Below, piece by piece: positions 1 through 11,499 of a stretch of DNA of 64,000 nt. Location: positions 131,419,475 through 131,483,474 of the forward strand of contig OZ005651.1 in the NCBI GenBank assembly GCA_963930645.1, given 5' to 3'. The position numbers and the translations under genes are program-made. Numbering within the stretch: the first letter of the stretch is position 1; each line of letters opens with the position of its first letter. Under the pieces are notes generated by a model, which made no database searches, was not told where the DNA came from, and worked only from the letters and a program-made list of their open reading frames with translations. The DNA comes from Salticus scenicus (lineage: Eukaryota > Arthropoda > Arachnida > Araneae > Salticidae).

Positions 1-151
1 CACCAAAAGTCGCTAAAATGTTCGTTTCACGTATTTATATGAACTAATAATATGGTAAGAAGGTGGAGGTATCATTATAAAGGAAGAAACAACTCGTTGA
101 AATGAAACAGTATACGTTGGGATACTTGCTACTGACTTCAAACGAAGTCCA

Positions 152-1014
152 TTACAAGAGACAATCAATGTACAATTCACCAAATAAATAATGAGACGGG
201 CAGAAAGACAGTTCACAATGGGCACATTTTACAAAAGCGATAGCCGCACATTTGCAAACTCATCATTTGTCAATGAATTGAAGCAGTAATCCATTGGCGC
301 AATCCACATTCCAGGTTTGTCTTCCAAGTATCCGCTTTTATAAAAAGCATACTTAATCAAGTTCTTGAAACGAGGAGCATTGAACTGATATAGGGAAAAA
401 AGACTGCGGGGCCAGAAAACTATCGCGGTGCCAGATGTGCTCATGTGTCTCGATAATAATTGTTTCCATTATGTAAAGAACAAAAGATTTCTAGTGTCTG
501 AAAAAATGAATATCCAGAGGCTAAATCTTTCCTGTACATCCTTCAGGTACCAATTCTTTTTGTAGGACTTTACCATCAAGTACTTCGGAGCAGACAATGC
601 ATGATCTTTGTTAGAACACCACGAATCCGCTAAAAGCAGAATTTTTTTCCTGTCATTAGCCATACTTGACCAAAATATGTCATGACAGAAGTGGAGACTG
701 TGACTGTTGCGACGAGCATTGCTGTTCCTTATAGACACCATCATCTTCGAAGTCCATATCCTTGTCCGTTCTTCTCCATTGCCTCTAGCAAATCCTAATG
801 TCCGGATCCCTTTCACAATCTCCATATCATTTTCCAGGAGAATAATTATGTGTTTTATCATCTCCGATTCCTGGATGTTCGGAGACCGATTACTTGTTTC
901 GAATCGGGAGACCAAGGCCACCACAACGACTATAGTATCCATATAATAAGAAGCAATGTAAGAAGAAGACATACAATACGTTAGTACTTGACAGCAATAT
1001 ACGGAAACATACAA
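152..1014 (-). pseudogene. Decayed DDE-type DNA transposase (C-terminal half)
   Basis: Reading leftwards, the frame holds an ILLLADSWCSNKDHALSAP segment (about 610-650), which looks like the D-containing strand of a DDE nuclease. After that comes QFNAPRFKNLIKYAFYKSGYL (about 310-385), and last a cysteine/histidine cluster of the form CxxC...C..H (about 180-225). This order matches a multicopy arthropod transposase group with a zinc-binding tail; the family is recalled from general knowledge and was not searched. The frame is broken by an in-frame stop at 469-471 and by a frame change near 230, so no functional protein is possible. The N-terminal DNA-binding part is not recognisable upstream. 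No terminal inverted repeats were found. The three reading-frame pieces should be read as one dead gene. Confidence 0.55.
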
Positions 1015-4000
1015 GGAATAGAGACGTTTTAATGGGAATATGTCCCTCTATACACACTTTACTGATACTTTGTGGGCCCTGTATCTCCTAAACGCTTGTC
1101 CCTCTGCCCCTAAGATTTCACAGTTTTTATACTTGTGACATAAGCTTTCAGAAAATATATGGGTTTCCGGAAAACCGGTATCAAAGGAGAGAAGGTTTAC
1201 TTGTCAGTGACACAAGCGGAAAATCAAACGAACGCGTCGACACTCAGCGGAAAATACGAACGAAAACTGCGACACTCATAAACAGCTAGTTTGAGATCAA
1301 AGAAAATGCTGGAAGCCGACACTTAATATCTCAGGAAATATAGGAGGTTATGTTCTGATATTTTCAAAATAGTCTTTTACCTTCTGTCTGATCCTACCCT
1401 GAAATCGCTACATTTCTGCGTGCAATATATTTTGAGATATGAATTGGCTTATTTAAGTTATAAATGGGTGGTCTATGTGTAGTACAAATTTTTCTCGAAT
1501 ATGGCTCGGGCGAATGTCGTTTAATTGATATATGATATTAATCACCTTTATCTGATGTGCCTGACATCTCCCTTTTCCCTCGGAAAACTCTTGTTTTTTT
1601 TCTAACTCAGTTTGAAAATCGAACTATTTTTTACTCCGAAAATGCCGCGATGTGCCAGGTTCGTGGACAAATACAGACTTCTCTTCCATCTGAAATATTC
1701 AATCTCAAATAATCGTTTTGGCTCCCTCTATTGGGAATTGGCGTCAAAAATAAACACAAAAAATAAAAAATATTTCGTCTTTCTTTAATATATGTATTAA
1801 ATGAGTTATTTATTTAGGTACTTGTATTTTATATGATATTTGTTTATCAAAAATATTCATTGTATTTACACTGTTTTCATGTTGATACGTTGTTAACTTT
1901 CAAAATTGGTTTTATTTAAAAAGTGATTGCAACAACAAAAAAAATTTTCTTTATTTTCATAAAAATGACAAATAATAACATAATCATATGCAAATATTTG
2001 TAATTTTTTCAAAATTAGGCTATAAATCACTTAAACTACGGATTGAAAAAATTCTTAAAACAGAATTTGAAAATAATTAATTTGCTCATTAAGTTTCTAG
2101 TATATATATATATAAATATATAAATTACAATATGTTAAGCAATAAAATTTTGAATAGATTAGGATTTTTTTTTAAATTAAATTCATAACAAACAATACTA
2201 CTTAAATATTTACTAGTATAAAAATTTCACTTTTTAAAGATTTTTGTATTATTTATTTTTCTCTTTTAAATCAAATCTATACCTAAAAAATTATTTGTGT
2301 TTCTTTCGTTCTTTCTTAAATTTAAAAGTAGGGAGGGGGCATGAATATAACAATAAAAGCTACTCCAGAAAAAAATAAATAAATAAAATAAAAAATAAAT
2401 AAATAGATAAAAATATCCTCCTTAACTCGTATATACTTATTTCTTAGATATAATAGTGATATAAAATGAAATTGAAGTTACCATGCATCTGCAACTTTTA
2501 AATTAGAAATTAATAATAACATTGTAAATATTGTACACACTATGCTAACAAATATGGTATAAAATTTTGAGGAATTTTTTTTTCGGTGAATGATATTATT
2601 CAAATGATTAAATGACATAGAGGTTCAAATAGGATTCAAGGATGTTTATTTCCATTACAAGGGATTTTTTTTTTTTTTTTTTTAACTATCACATATATTT
2701 TTAAAACCTCTGTTATTCGTTATTTAGTACAACATATTGTTCTGAAAGTTGTGTAAGTACTTGTTTATTTTTAAATATAGCTTTCCTATACAATATCCAT
2801 AAAATCTTAAAAGTGTTACGAGGTAAACTGAGGCAATTTTAGCTACTTAAACACAAAAAATTAAGTAAAATTATAAGTAATTTTTTTCACTTTGTAAAAC
2901 TAATCTATTAATCAGTTTAAAAACTTAAAAGTCGTGGCTAAACCAACAATAATAACGATTAATACTTATACTAAATTAAATGATTTTTCCCTGGCTTAAT
3001 AATTACTGTTAACATAAACATTGTTACAGTAACTTGAGTTTGCATTGTATTACAAAAATCGTAAAGGCAAATTCTTTACGAAAACAACTTTAAATTAAAC
3101 TGATTTAAACTCATTTTGTATTATACAAAAAACTAATCAAGTTGTTCTGTAGAATTTTTATACTAATTTAATTTCATCGATTTTAGAAAAGTGTGTTTTC
3201 AAAGTTCATACAAAATCTCGCCAAACAGTGTCGAATACGAATTATTCAATTTGTTGTAATTTTCGGAATTTCTAAAAACTGTAAAACACATCTACAAGAA
3301 TTTTTACGGCATTTTGTTTAGTTAAGAAGAAAACAAATGTGTATGGTAGGGGAAGGGAGGGGGGCACAAAGACTCAGTGATGGGCAAATTTTAATTTTTT
3401 AAATGTGAAAATGTGGAGGGAGGGGGAATATCTGTTAGTTTGATGGAAAGGCCTTTTCAAAACATTTTAACACAAAATGTTTTTCTCTGTAATTATTTGT
3501 TAGGAAAATAAGAAATTTTTTCTTTTAATGTCGTCCCCGTATCTCGAGAACACCTTGGAAATTTTAAAAACTGTAAAAAAAAAGGAGGGGGGGGGGGCTT
3601 AATGAGTTTGAAGGATCTTTGTTTTGTTTGGAAATTCGAGCCGTAAAAACAGGAGGGCGAAAGGCACATCTTTGAAATTTTAAACAAATGAAGTTCTTTT
3701 GTAGTTTGTCGGAAATGTCTTCTACAAACAAAAATCTTTTGTAATATATTTTGTTTGCCTCTTTTTTTTTTTTTTTTTTAATTAAATATACTGAAAACAG
3801 TCTCCATTATGTTCCTATTTCAAGATCATGCCGTTTGATCTCGTTTGGTTTATTTAAAAAAAAAAAAAAGAGGAGAGAGAGAGAGAAAGAGAAAAGAAAG
3901 GAAAAGAAAAAAAGAAATTGAAGCTGAATTGAGACAGGAGAAACCTTAGCAGGCAAACATTAAAATTTTGAATAGGACAGGGATTAGGAGCTCATTTAAA

Positions 4001-4115
4001 GTTCTACTTAGACTCATATTTAATATGCACGCTTTTTACGTTTTCAAAACTTTCAAGGCGTTTCCTATAGATTTGGGAAGGAAAATGGGACTTTTAGAAA
4101 AAAAATATATATATA
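1015..4115. other. AT-rich DNA with no recognisable gene
   Basis: About 3.1 kb of low-complexity sequence with poly(T) runs near 2665, 3765 and 3855 and short G-rich runs (3350-3425 and 3585-3600). No open frame longer than about 64 codons and no motif I recognise. A purine-rich (GA)n patch lies at 3870-3900. Confidence 0.5.
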
Positions 4116-4232
4116 CAGTACAATCCCTTTTAACCGGCAACATTGGCACCGAGCCGTTGCCGGGAAAGAGAATTTTCCGGACGGGAGAAAGTGCCGTTAT
4201 TTTGAGATTGCCGGTTACGGGAGATTTTACTG
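4116..4232. mobile_element. pogo/Tigger-like MITE, 117 bp
   Basis: The ends are inverted repeats: the left begins CAGTACAATCCCTTTTAACC and the right, read on the other strand, begins CAGTAAAATCTCCCGTAACC, both followed by GGCAA. TA dinucleotides flank it at 4114-4115 and 4233-4234, inside a short (TA)n tract. CAGT-type ends with a TA target are typical of the pogo/Tigger branch of Tc1/mariner. It has no coding capacity. Confidence 0.75.
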
Positions 4233-4256
4233 TATATATATAAGCTTCTTAAAAAA

Positions 4257-4470
4257 TGCCCCAGGAGCGGTTCTGCGCTCAAAAGCTGGTGGATGGGAAG
4301 TACCGGATTCGATCCCATCCCGCACTCTTCAACCTAGCCGTTACTTCAGTGTTTTTTCTCCGAAACTTGCATAAATACGGACTACGACCCCTTAGAAAGG
4401 TCTCACAGGGGGCATTGTACTTATAGGCCTAGGACCCTAGCACAGTCAATTGGCCTTAAAACCTACAACC
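4257..4470 (+). repeat. tRNA-derived SINE, copy 1
   Basis: A tRNA-like head carries GGATTCGATCC at about 4305-4315, close to an RNA polymerase III B box. The body CATAAATACGGACTA and tail TAGGCCTAGGACCCTAG...CAATTGGCCTTAA are shared with the copy at 8.4 kb and the minus-strand fragment at 7.2 kb. It starts within 25 bp of the 4.1 kb MITE. It is not a tRNA gene: the clover-leaf arms do not close and a unique body follows. Confidence 0.65.
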
Positions 4471-5542
4471 TCCCAACTTTAAAAAAGTATCGCTGGAAGC
4501 ATTTTAAGGGATTATATTTAGAAGATTTCACAAAGTGCTAAAAAATCCTTATCATTTAAAATTTTAAAGTTAGATCTCTCATATACACTTTATACCCCCA
4601 TAACCCAATTTTTGAAAATGAGGCAAAGTCCAAAATCCTTATTCTACGTTTTAAAAAATTTTTAGGAATTCTAAAGTGATTCCGAAACACTAGGAAGAAT
4701 GTGGGGACTATGTACAGTATGTTTAATCAGATAGAATAAAATTAGATGCATAACATTTTAATGCATGTTTTTTAGAAATTTTTTTCTAAAAAGCGATTTC
4801 CTGATTAAAATTTCAAAGTGATCTAACTGGTAACCCCCCTCCTATTTTCCCCAGCTGAATTAATTTTAAACCAAACAAAATCTCCCTCAAATTGATTAAG
4901 CATCTTTTTTAGAATTATCAGAGTTTCCAAGGGAGGATCTGAACCTCACCCCAATGGTGCTAGGTATTTTGGAAAATTACTGTCATATCCTTAAACAGTT
5001 TTACTTTATGCATCTACAATTTAAAAATAACAAAATATTTATCTTTTGTTCATTCGATTAACCATTTAAAAATTTTTGTTAAATTTTTCTTATCTAACCA
5101 AAATCTATGTGGTGAAATTCTTTCGAAACTTATTCGTAACACTTTTTTACAAAAATTTTCGTACACAAATTATTTTTTTTAACATTTATTTTGAATTTTC
5201 TGTTGAACTATCTAAGAAATGGTTGAACCAAGGAGCTGTATAAGAAATTGAATATTGAATAAAATAAAAAATCGTTTTTTTTTTTTTTGCAGAAATTTTT
5301 GTCATTTTTAAAATGTAAAATATTATGCCTTTGTAATGTTGCATGTTTCCATCCCTCAAAAAATATTCTTTCTTAAAGTTTTTTTTTTTTTTTTTATCAC
5401 TTTTTATAAAATTTTGAAATTTTATTTAGTTTGTTATTTTGTTCGAGTATGACCTATAAAACAACACTTTTTATACAGTGTTATAACTCATTACCATGCC
5501 CTTTAATTTTATGTTTTGATCATTAACCCCTAAAAAGTAATG
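4471..5542. other. AT-rich DNA with no recognisable gene
   Basis: No gene or repeat boundary was seen. Poly(T) tracts lie near 5275 and 5380. Confidence 0.4.
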
Positions 5543-6680
5543 ATATCAATACAAGAAACCCTTAATGGGTTAAAAGTTTGTGACGCAACACTGAACTTGA
5601 TTGCTATAAGAATTAGAAAACTGGTCTTAAAAATAATGATATCAAATTTTCAGTGACGCTTTGATATTAATTAAATTATACATAGATTTTCTTATTTGAA
5701 TTTACTTTTTCCTCTTATTTATATTTACAGTGTAAACGTTATTTTCAACATAAAATAATATATAGCATTTACTCATTGATACCTTTCCATTCACATCTCT
5801 TATACTATGAAAGCATGTGTTTTAAAAGAAATTATATGAAATTCCAGTAACGCAGTGGTGTTACATTAAATGATTTGTTTTTAAATTTCACTGCAATTAT
5901 TTTGTTTTGCATATTAAAGTATATGTGCACATTGAAATGTTGCTTTTAATTTTCAAATACGCTGTCAAATATATCACTTTCATTAAGCTTATATTATGTA
6001 CTGAAATATACTTATTTCAATGAATTTATTCTATCTTTTGCGCCACACCATCCAAAACTGTAAGTAAAATATATGGAAATGTTTACTTTGTGTCATTTTA
6101 TCCAAATTAATTGAAAATGCATGCAAATAGATATTGTGCTGCAAAGAAAAAAATTGTTAAATTTGTTTCAGTTTTGGATGGCGTGACGAAAAAGATAGAA
6201 TAATTCATTGAAATAAATATATTTCAGTACATAATATAAGCTTAATGAAAGTGATATATTTGACAGCGTATTTAAAAATTAAAAACAATATTTCAATGTA
6301 CACATATACTTTAATATGCAATACAAAATAATTGCAGTGAAATTTAAAAACAAATCATTTAATATAACACCACTGCGTTGCTGTAATTTCACATGATTTC
6401 TTTTAAAACGCATATTTTCATATTATAAGAGATGTGAATGGAAAGGTATCAATGAGTAAATGCTATACATTATTTTATGTTGAAAATAACGTTTACACTG
6501 TAAATATAAATAAAAGGAAAAAGCAAATTCAAATAAGAAAATCTATGTATAATTTAATATCAAAGCGTCACTGAAAATTTGATATCATTATTTTTAAGAC
6601 CCGTTTTCTAATTCTTATAGCAATAAAGTACAGTGTTGCGTCACAAACTTTAACCCGTTAAGGGTTTTTTGTATTGATAT
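5543..6680. mobile_element. 1.14 kb fold-back element with arms of about 515 bp
   Basis: The left arm (about 5543-6062) and right arm (about 6169-6680) are inverted copies at roughly 90 percent identity or better, around a spacer of about 106 bp. The outer ends read ATATCAATACAAGAAACCC and, inverted, ATATCAATACAAAAAACCC, then GTTAAAGTTTGTGACGCAACA-type sequence. There is no open reading frame of note. A related arm plus spacer lies at about 45136-45940, so this is a dispersed family and not a local hairpin. Long palindromic arms fit a non-autonomous fold-back DNA transposon, but the superfamily cannot be named because no clear target duplication was seen. Confidence 0.7.
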
Positions 6681-7184
6681 ATATACATTTATTTATTTTA
6701 CCAATTTAAATTATTCATTTATTAGCAACCATAATTATGTTGTATATCATTTTTTTTTTTTTTTAACTAAGGATTAATATTTAATTCTGAATATGTAAAA
6801 TTTATAAATTAGGTTTCGTACTGGCTAAACACAATATATTATGATATTATCATCATTTTTACATGCATATTAACTTTAAATTTTTGTCATAATTATTGAT
6901 CACAAAGTGACCCCACTCTAAAAAGTTCAGGTTATATAACTTTTAGTATCATAAAAAACATTTTTTTTTTTTTCAAAATTTTTAAACAACACTATCTTTA
7001 ATTTTTTCTTTTTACTTTAAATTTTAAAATTATATATACATATATAATAAAGATGATCTATTAAGTATAGTAGAAGCCAAGCAATGTATATATGTATATA
7101 TATATATGACATTTATTACCTAACATAATCAAGTTGTATATCAAATTCAACCTTATGAAATTCTCCTTAAAATGAGGTTGGTTG

Positions 7185-7246
7185 ATTGGTTGTACGGTTT
7201 AAGGCTGATTGACTACACTAGGGTCTTAGGCCTATAACCTTAAAAT
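7185..7246 (-). repeat. SINE tail fragment
   Basis: Read on the minus strand this gives TAGGCCTAAGACCCTAGTG then CAATCAGCCTTAAACC, the tail shared by the SINEs at 4.26 and 8.39 kb. It interrupts a repeat whose 31.8 kb paralogue lacks it. Confidence 0.6.
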
Positions 7247-7406
7247 GAGGGGTCAGAAACTTCTCTATCCTACATAGAACTTGAGAAATTTATGATTGAA
7301 TGTGTCCATGTAAGCTAAAAATGCCCATTTTTCAAAATTAAAAAGTGAAAATCCAAGGAAATAGAAAGTTTCTAAAAGTATATTCTCAGTTTATATTATC
7401 AAGGAG

Positions 7407-7582
7407 CATGGGCGTCGGCAGAATGGGGCAAGGGGGGGGGGCACTTGCCCCCTCCTGGAAAATTCTACTAAGCATTTTTTCTTTAAATTTAAAACTATGC
7501 TATCAGAATTTTATTTAAAAAAAATATTTTTTTCAGGTTGTGCCCCCCCCCCCCCCTGAAATTTTTTCTGGCGACGCCACTG
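7407..7582. mobile_element. hAT-type MITE with 8 bp target duplication
   Basis: The ends are CATGGGCGTCGGCAGAA and, inverted, CAGTGGCGTCGCCAGAA. A perfect 8 bp duplication TCAAGGAG flanks them at 7399-7406 and 7583-7590. The interior is dominated by a G10 run, a C14 run and AT-rich filler, with no coding. An 8 bp duplication with CA..GGCG ends is characteristic of hAT transposons. Confidence 0.85.
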
Positions 7583-8388
7583 TCAAGGAGAACAATTTCT
7601 GAAAGTTTGATAGAAATCTGAAATGGTTAAGTTGGGTGACTGGTTGATTTGGCATGGAATAACCCTTGACATGTAAGGTAACATCAAAATTATGATGATT
7701 ATTAGAAATTAACAAAAATTTTTTTAAAGAATTATCATAATACAGGGCACGAAATTTCTGCTCGCAAGTCGCCATTGGCGAGTGGAAATTTTAATGTGGC
7801 AAGTAAAATTTCAATCTAAATGTTGATAGAATTCTTACAGTATACAGTGCTACACAAAAAAAATTATAGATTTAAAAACGTAAAATTATGCTAATATTAG
7901 GTAAGGTGGCCAGACAAAGACATCCTCTTTTTTAAGAAGACAGTCTTCTTTTTTCAATGCTCTGCTCTCTTAAACGAGATAAAAAATTATAGGACTAAAA
8001 AGGCTTCTTTTTTATATTTTTTATTATCTGCCCTCTTTTTCAAATGAAAATGATTTAGTCCTTAATTTCAAAAACTTCGCAAAACTGGGAAGCTTAATCG
8101 GCTGTTGGTTGTATTGAACGGTGAACACTAACTGTTTTTCTGCGTTAGGTTCGCAATAGAATCACTTTCCAATAAACTTGCAAAACATATTTGGTTTATG
8201 TCTATTCAGATTCTTTGATTCACAAAGAAATAAAAGTATTCCCTATATTTGTACAGTTCTTTGATCCAGAACAGAGTCACAATTGAAATTGTCACGAAAT
8301 CATTAAGAAGGTGGTGCTCCGGTTAATATATGGTGGGTTGACATGTGTTCTCCCTTTTGCATGAATAATATTCCTCATAAAAATAGGC

Positions 8389-8625
8389 CCACCAGTGACC
8401 GAGAAGTGCTGTCCTCGAAGCTGGTATACTTTAGGCGCAGGGTTCGATACCTGGTCGCGCTCGTTGGCCCAGCCACTAGGAGTTTTCCGTGGTTTTCTCC
8501 AAAACTAGCATAAATATGTACTAGGACCTCTAAGAAAGACCCTACGATGGACTCTCCTACTCAGGCCCAGAGCCCTAGTGCAGACAATTGGCCTTAATGG
8601 TAACACTAACACCACCTCACAAAAA
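8389..8625 (+). repeat. tRNA-derived SINE, copy 2 (most complete)
   Basis: The head CCACCAGTGACCGAGAAGTG is followed by a B-box-like GGGTTCGATACC, then the body CATAAATATGTACTAGGACC and the tail CAATTGGCCTTAATGG. Its order matches the 4.26 kb copy, and its head matches 59412-59480. Transcription would be by RNA polymerase III with mobilisation by a LINE; no partner LINE is visible here. Confidence 0.7.
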
Positions 8626-8961
8626 TATGCAAAAGTTAGCTGAATTCATTTTATGTCCTCCTGGCAAAAACACTCCCACAAAGTGACTTTTTCTTCAATG
8701 AACAAAATGTAGACATGGGAAAAAAAATCCCCTTTATATACCTACTTTAAAAACTTAATAACTACTACGACTAATTTAGGTTATATTTGTGAGAACTTTT
8801 ATAAAATGTTGATAAAGAATGACTGTTCGTTAAAACAAATTGTTTCATCTACCTAATATTAATTTTATTTTTTAATTTGCCAATTTTCTTTTTTATTTTA
8901 TGATTTTGATTTTAATAAAATAAATGTCTACCAACTTTTTTTATGTAACTGCATGAAAGTA

Positions 8962-10259
8962 GGGTAAGGTGGGGTAAGTGGGCCATTGGGGTAAGTGGGC
9001 CACCCCCCTGGCATTTCCTCAGTTATTGACTCAAAAAAAATCTGTTATAATAATTTTATGTACCTACCCCAATAGATGTAGAAAACATTATGGCACCGTT
9101 TTCATTTATGTGTGTGATAAGTTACAAGCCTTTTTGTGACGATTTTTTAATTTGCAGTCCGGTCGTAATTCGCGCCATCGTACTAATTATTTTTTTTTTT
9201 TCAAACCGTTCATGATACAAACCAGAACTTTATATATTTTGAAAGTGTATAAAACACAGAATCTTTTTGTAGTATCGTGTACTCATGATGTTAATAAGGT
9301 TGAAAAAAAAATTGGGGGGCCCACTTGCCCCGTGTTTGGGGTAAGTGGGCCACCACAATGGCGGGGTAAGTGGGCCACCCCCCCCCCAACTCTTTAATAT
9401 AGTTAAAAAATAGTCATATGCACTGATTTATAGGGTTTACCTCTGGATGACTCCACCAGTAGTGATTCAAGTTCCGAAGATGAACTATCAGTTATCACCC
9501 AGTACCACAGTACTTAAAAATGGGGGTTATGCCTTTTTCCAGTTTGAAGGCCAAAAAAAAAAAGAAATAGTATGTTTGCTTGGTATTAAATGATAGTCAA
9601 AACGATGAAGATACAGTTGTCATGTAATACATGCACAAAGACACAACTATGCGTAATAACTTTCCCCCCCCCCCTGAAGCTAATGATATTCATGATGTAT
9701 TCCTAGAAGATGTTGTGCTGAAACTAAATGAACCAACACTTTCCAAGAGACTTTCAAAATACATGTTTACCAACGTTTTATCAAGATATAATGTTCACTA
9801 GCATGTAATACTGCCATAGGCTAGTTTAAACTTTGTAAAGTAAAAAGTTGAAAATTTGACATTTTTTTCTTTTAGCAGGCTTGTGTGCAGAAAAAGTTGC
9901 TATGGGTGAACTAATGGAGATACTTCAGCGATTTTTTTTTTCAAAGATTCAGAAAACCATGTAGATTGTCCTACTTGCCCCACCAAATCTCTACCAGTTA
10001 TGTGTAAAAATATATTCAGGGGGGGTCCCACTTACCCCACCTTGTGGGGCAAGTGGGCCACCCCGATGACTACCCAAAATATATATTTTTTTTAATTCAT
10101 CATTTGCCAATTTGGTTAGAGGTTGCCATGGGTACAGTAACAACATATGAGAGAATGAACCACAAAAAAAATTAAGTTGTTAGGCCTATTACATCCGGTG
10201 CTATGTTGAGCTAAAGTCGAATTATGCCGAAAAGGGGTCCCACTTACCCCACCTTACCC
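8962..10259. mobile_element. pogo-like element with repeated terminal motif, family A
   Basis: Inverted ends GGGTAAGGTGGGGTAAGTGG (left) and the same at the right on the other strand, each flanked by TA (8960-8961, 10260-10261). The core GGGGTAAGTGGGCCAC recurs inside: tandem copies near 8980-9005, a palindromic pair at 9318-9351, and further copies near 9365, 10020 and 10045. Around 9444-9517 a short frame LDDSTSSDSSSEDELSV resembles the acidic tail common at the end of pogo-group transposases. The element is otherwise non-coding. Assignment to pogo rests on TA flanks, end style and comparison with family B. Confidence 0.6.
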
Positions 10260-10531
10260 TACCACAAAAAAAAAAAAAAAAAAAAAGTTATTTAAATTAA
10301 GGTGTACTGATCCAAATTCATTGTTTGAAATAAAAATGTTTTCACCACTTGTGTAAAGTAGCTTTTGAATCGTTTTTTATAATAATTTTCATTCAATTTT
10401 GTGTTCTCTAAAATGACATCATTTTCAAAACTGAATGTCTTCCTTTTTCTTATAAAATAAAAGACAATGCGTAATTTCTCCTCTTTTTCCAATAAAAAAT
10501 TCTGGTCACTTTATATGTAAAAAATAGAATA

Positions 10532-10873
10532 TGGTAAGTGCTCCAATGACTGACACTTTTAGTACAATTTCTGATGTTTTTAATGTTTTAGTGATCAGAA
10601 ATTATGTTTGGAAATCGTAAGTTAATATAGACTTTCAGAATCACATATATATTAAAATATATACATTTGATAATTTTTTTTATGAATTTTTATTTTACAC
10701 CCACTGAATGTTCCAGTAATTGACACTGCTAGTTTTTCACTTTACCAGTTATTGGCACCCTGTGCTCCAGTGCTTGACATAAAACGTGCTTATATATTTT
10801 TTTTTCTTACTTATTGATTACTTCTTGACAGATGTCAATTACTGGAGAATGTCAATCATTGGAGCATTTACCC
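10532..10873. mobile_element. Small element with repeated terminal motif, family D
   Basis: The ends are TGGTAAGTGCTCCAATGACT and, inverted, GGGTAAATGCTCCAATGATT. They are flanked by TA at 10530-10531 and 10874-10875. The motif TCCAGTAATTGACA recurs in variants near 10710, 10745, 10770 and 10835. The layout is the same as the larger pogo-like elements, but no coding sequence is present. Confidence 0.6.
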
Positions 10874-11454
10874 TAAATTAATCAAATTTTGTGGTGAGTA
10901 ATTTTTTTTTTCAGCGAGTGTAATCTAAGGTGAAATTTCGTGCCCTGTCATAATACATATATAATATCAATAAATAAAGTTTTGTTTTATTTATTTTTTC
11001 CTTGTGTGTGTGCGTGTGTGTTTTAATATTGTTACACAATTAAAAAAAAAACTATTTTTTTTATGAGACAAAACTTACGTTAAAATACATTTAAAAACAA
11101 AATATACATATAAAAATAATTAAAATCTAGACATTTCGAAACCCGTCTGGGTTTCCTCATCAGTATCAATTACAACATGTTACATAATGTTTTGTTTTTA
11201 ATAAATTTAATTTACCACTAATTTTAATTATTGTAGCTTCAAATTATTATTATTGTTCTATAAACACTATTTTTTTCATGTTTACAGCTTTCTCTACAGA
11301 ATTTAGGGCAATTTAATTTTCTAACATTTAAAACACAATTGGAGAAATGAAAAACAACAAATAATATTTTAGGATTAATAAATGTTACAAGAAACTCTTT
11401 TTATTATTTCAGGCGATTTTTCAATGATTAAAAAAAAAAAAAATAATCAAACAG

Positions 11455-11499
<45 letters not shown>

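Larger units (their letters stand above)
6690..7680. repeat. Dispersed repeat, paralogous to 31440-32074
   Basis: Blocks such as TTACCTAACATAATCA, GAGGGGTCAGAAACTTCTCT and GGTTGATTTGGCATGGAATAA appear in the same order at 31.8-32.07 kb. This copy carries a SINE fragment and a hAT-type MITE that the other copy lacks, so it preserves both insertions against an empty-site reference. Its end matches the terminal inverted repeat of the 27744-32074 element, so it is probably the right half of a related large element. Confidence 0.6.

Noticed and set aside
707..946. 79-codon plus-strand frame
   Set aside because: Antisense to the DDE transposase relic; no independent motif.
4257..4330. tRNA gene
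   Set aside because: B-box-like motif present but clover-leaf arms do not pair and the sequence continues into a shared SINE body.
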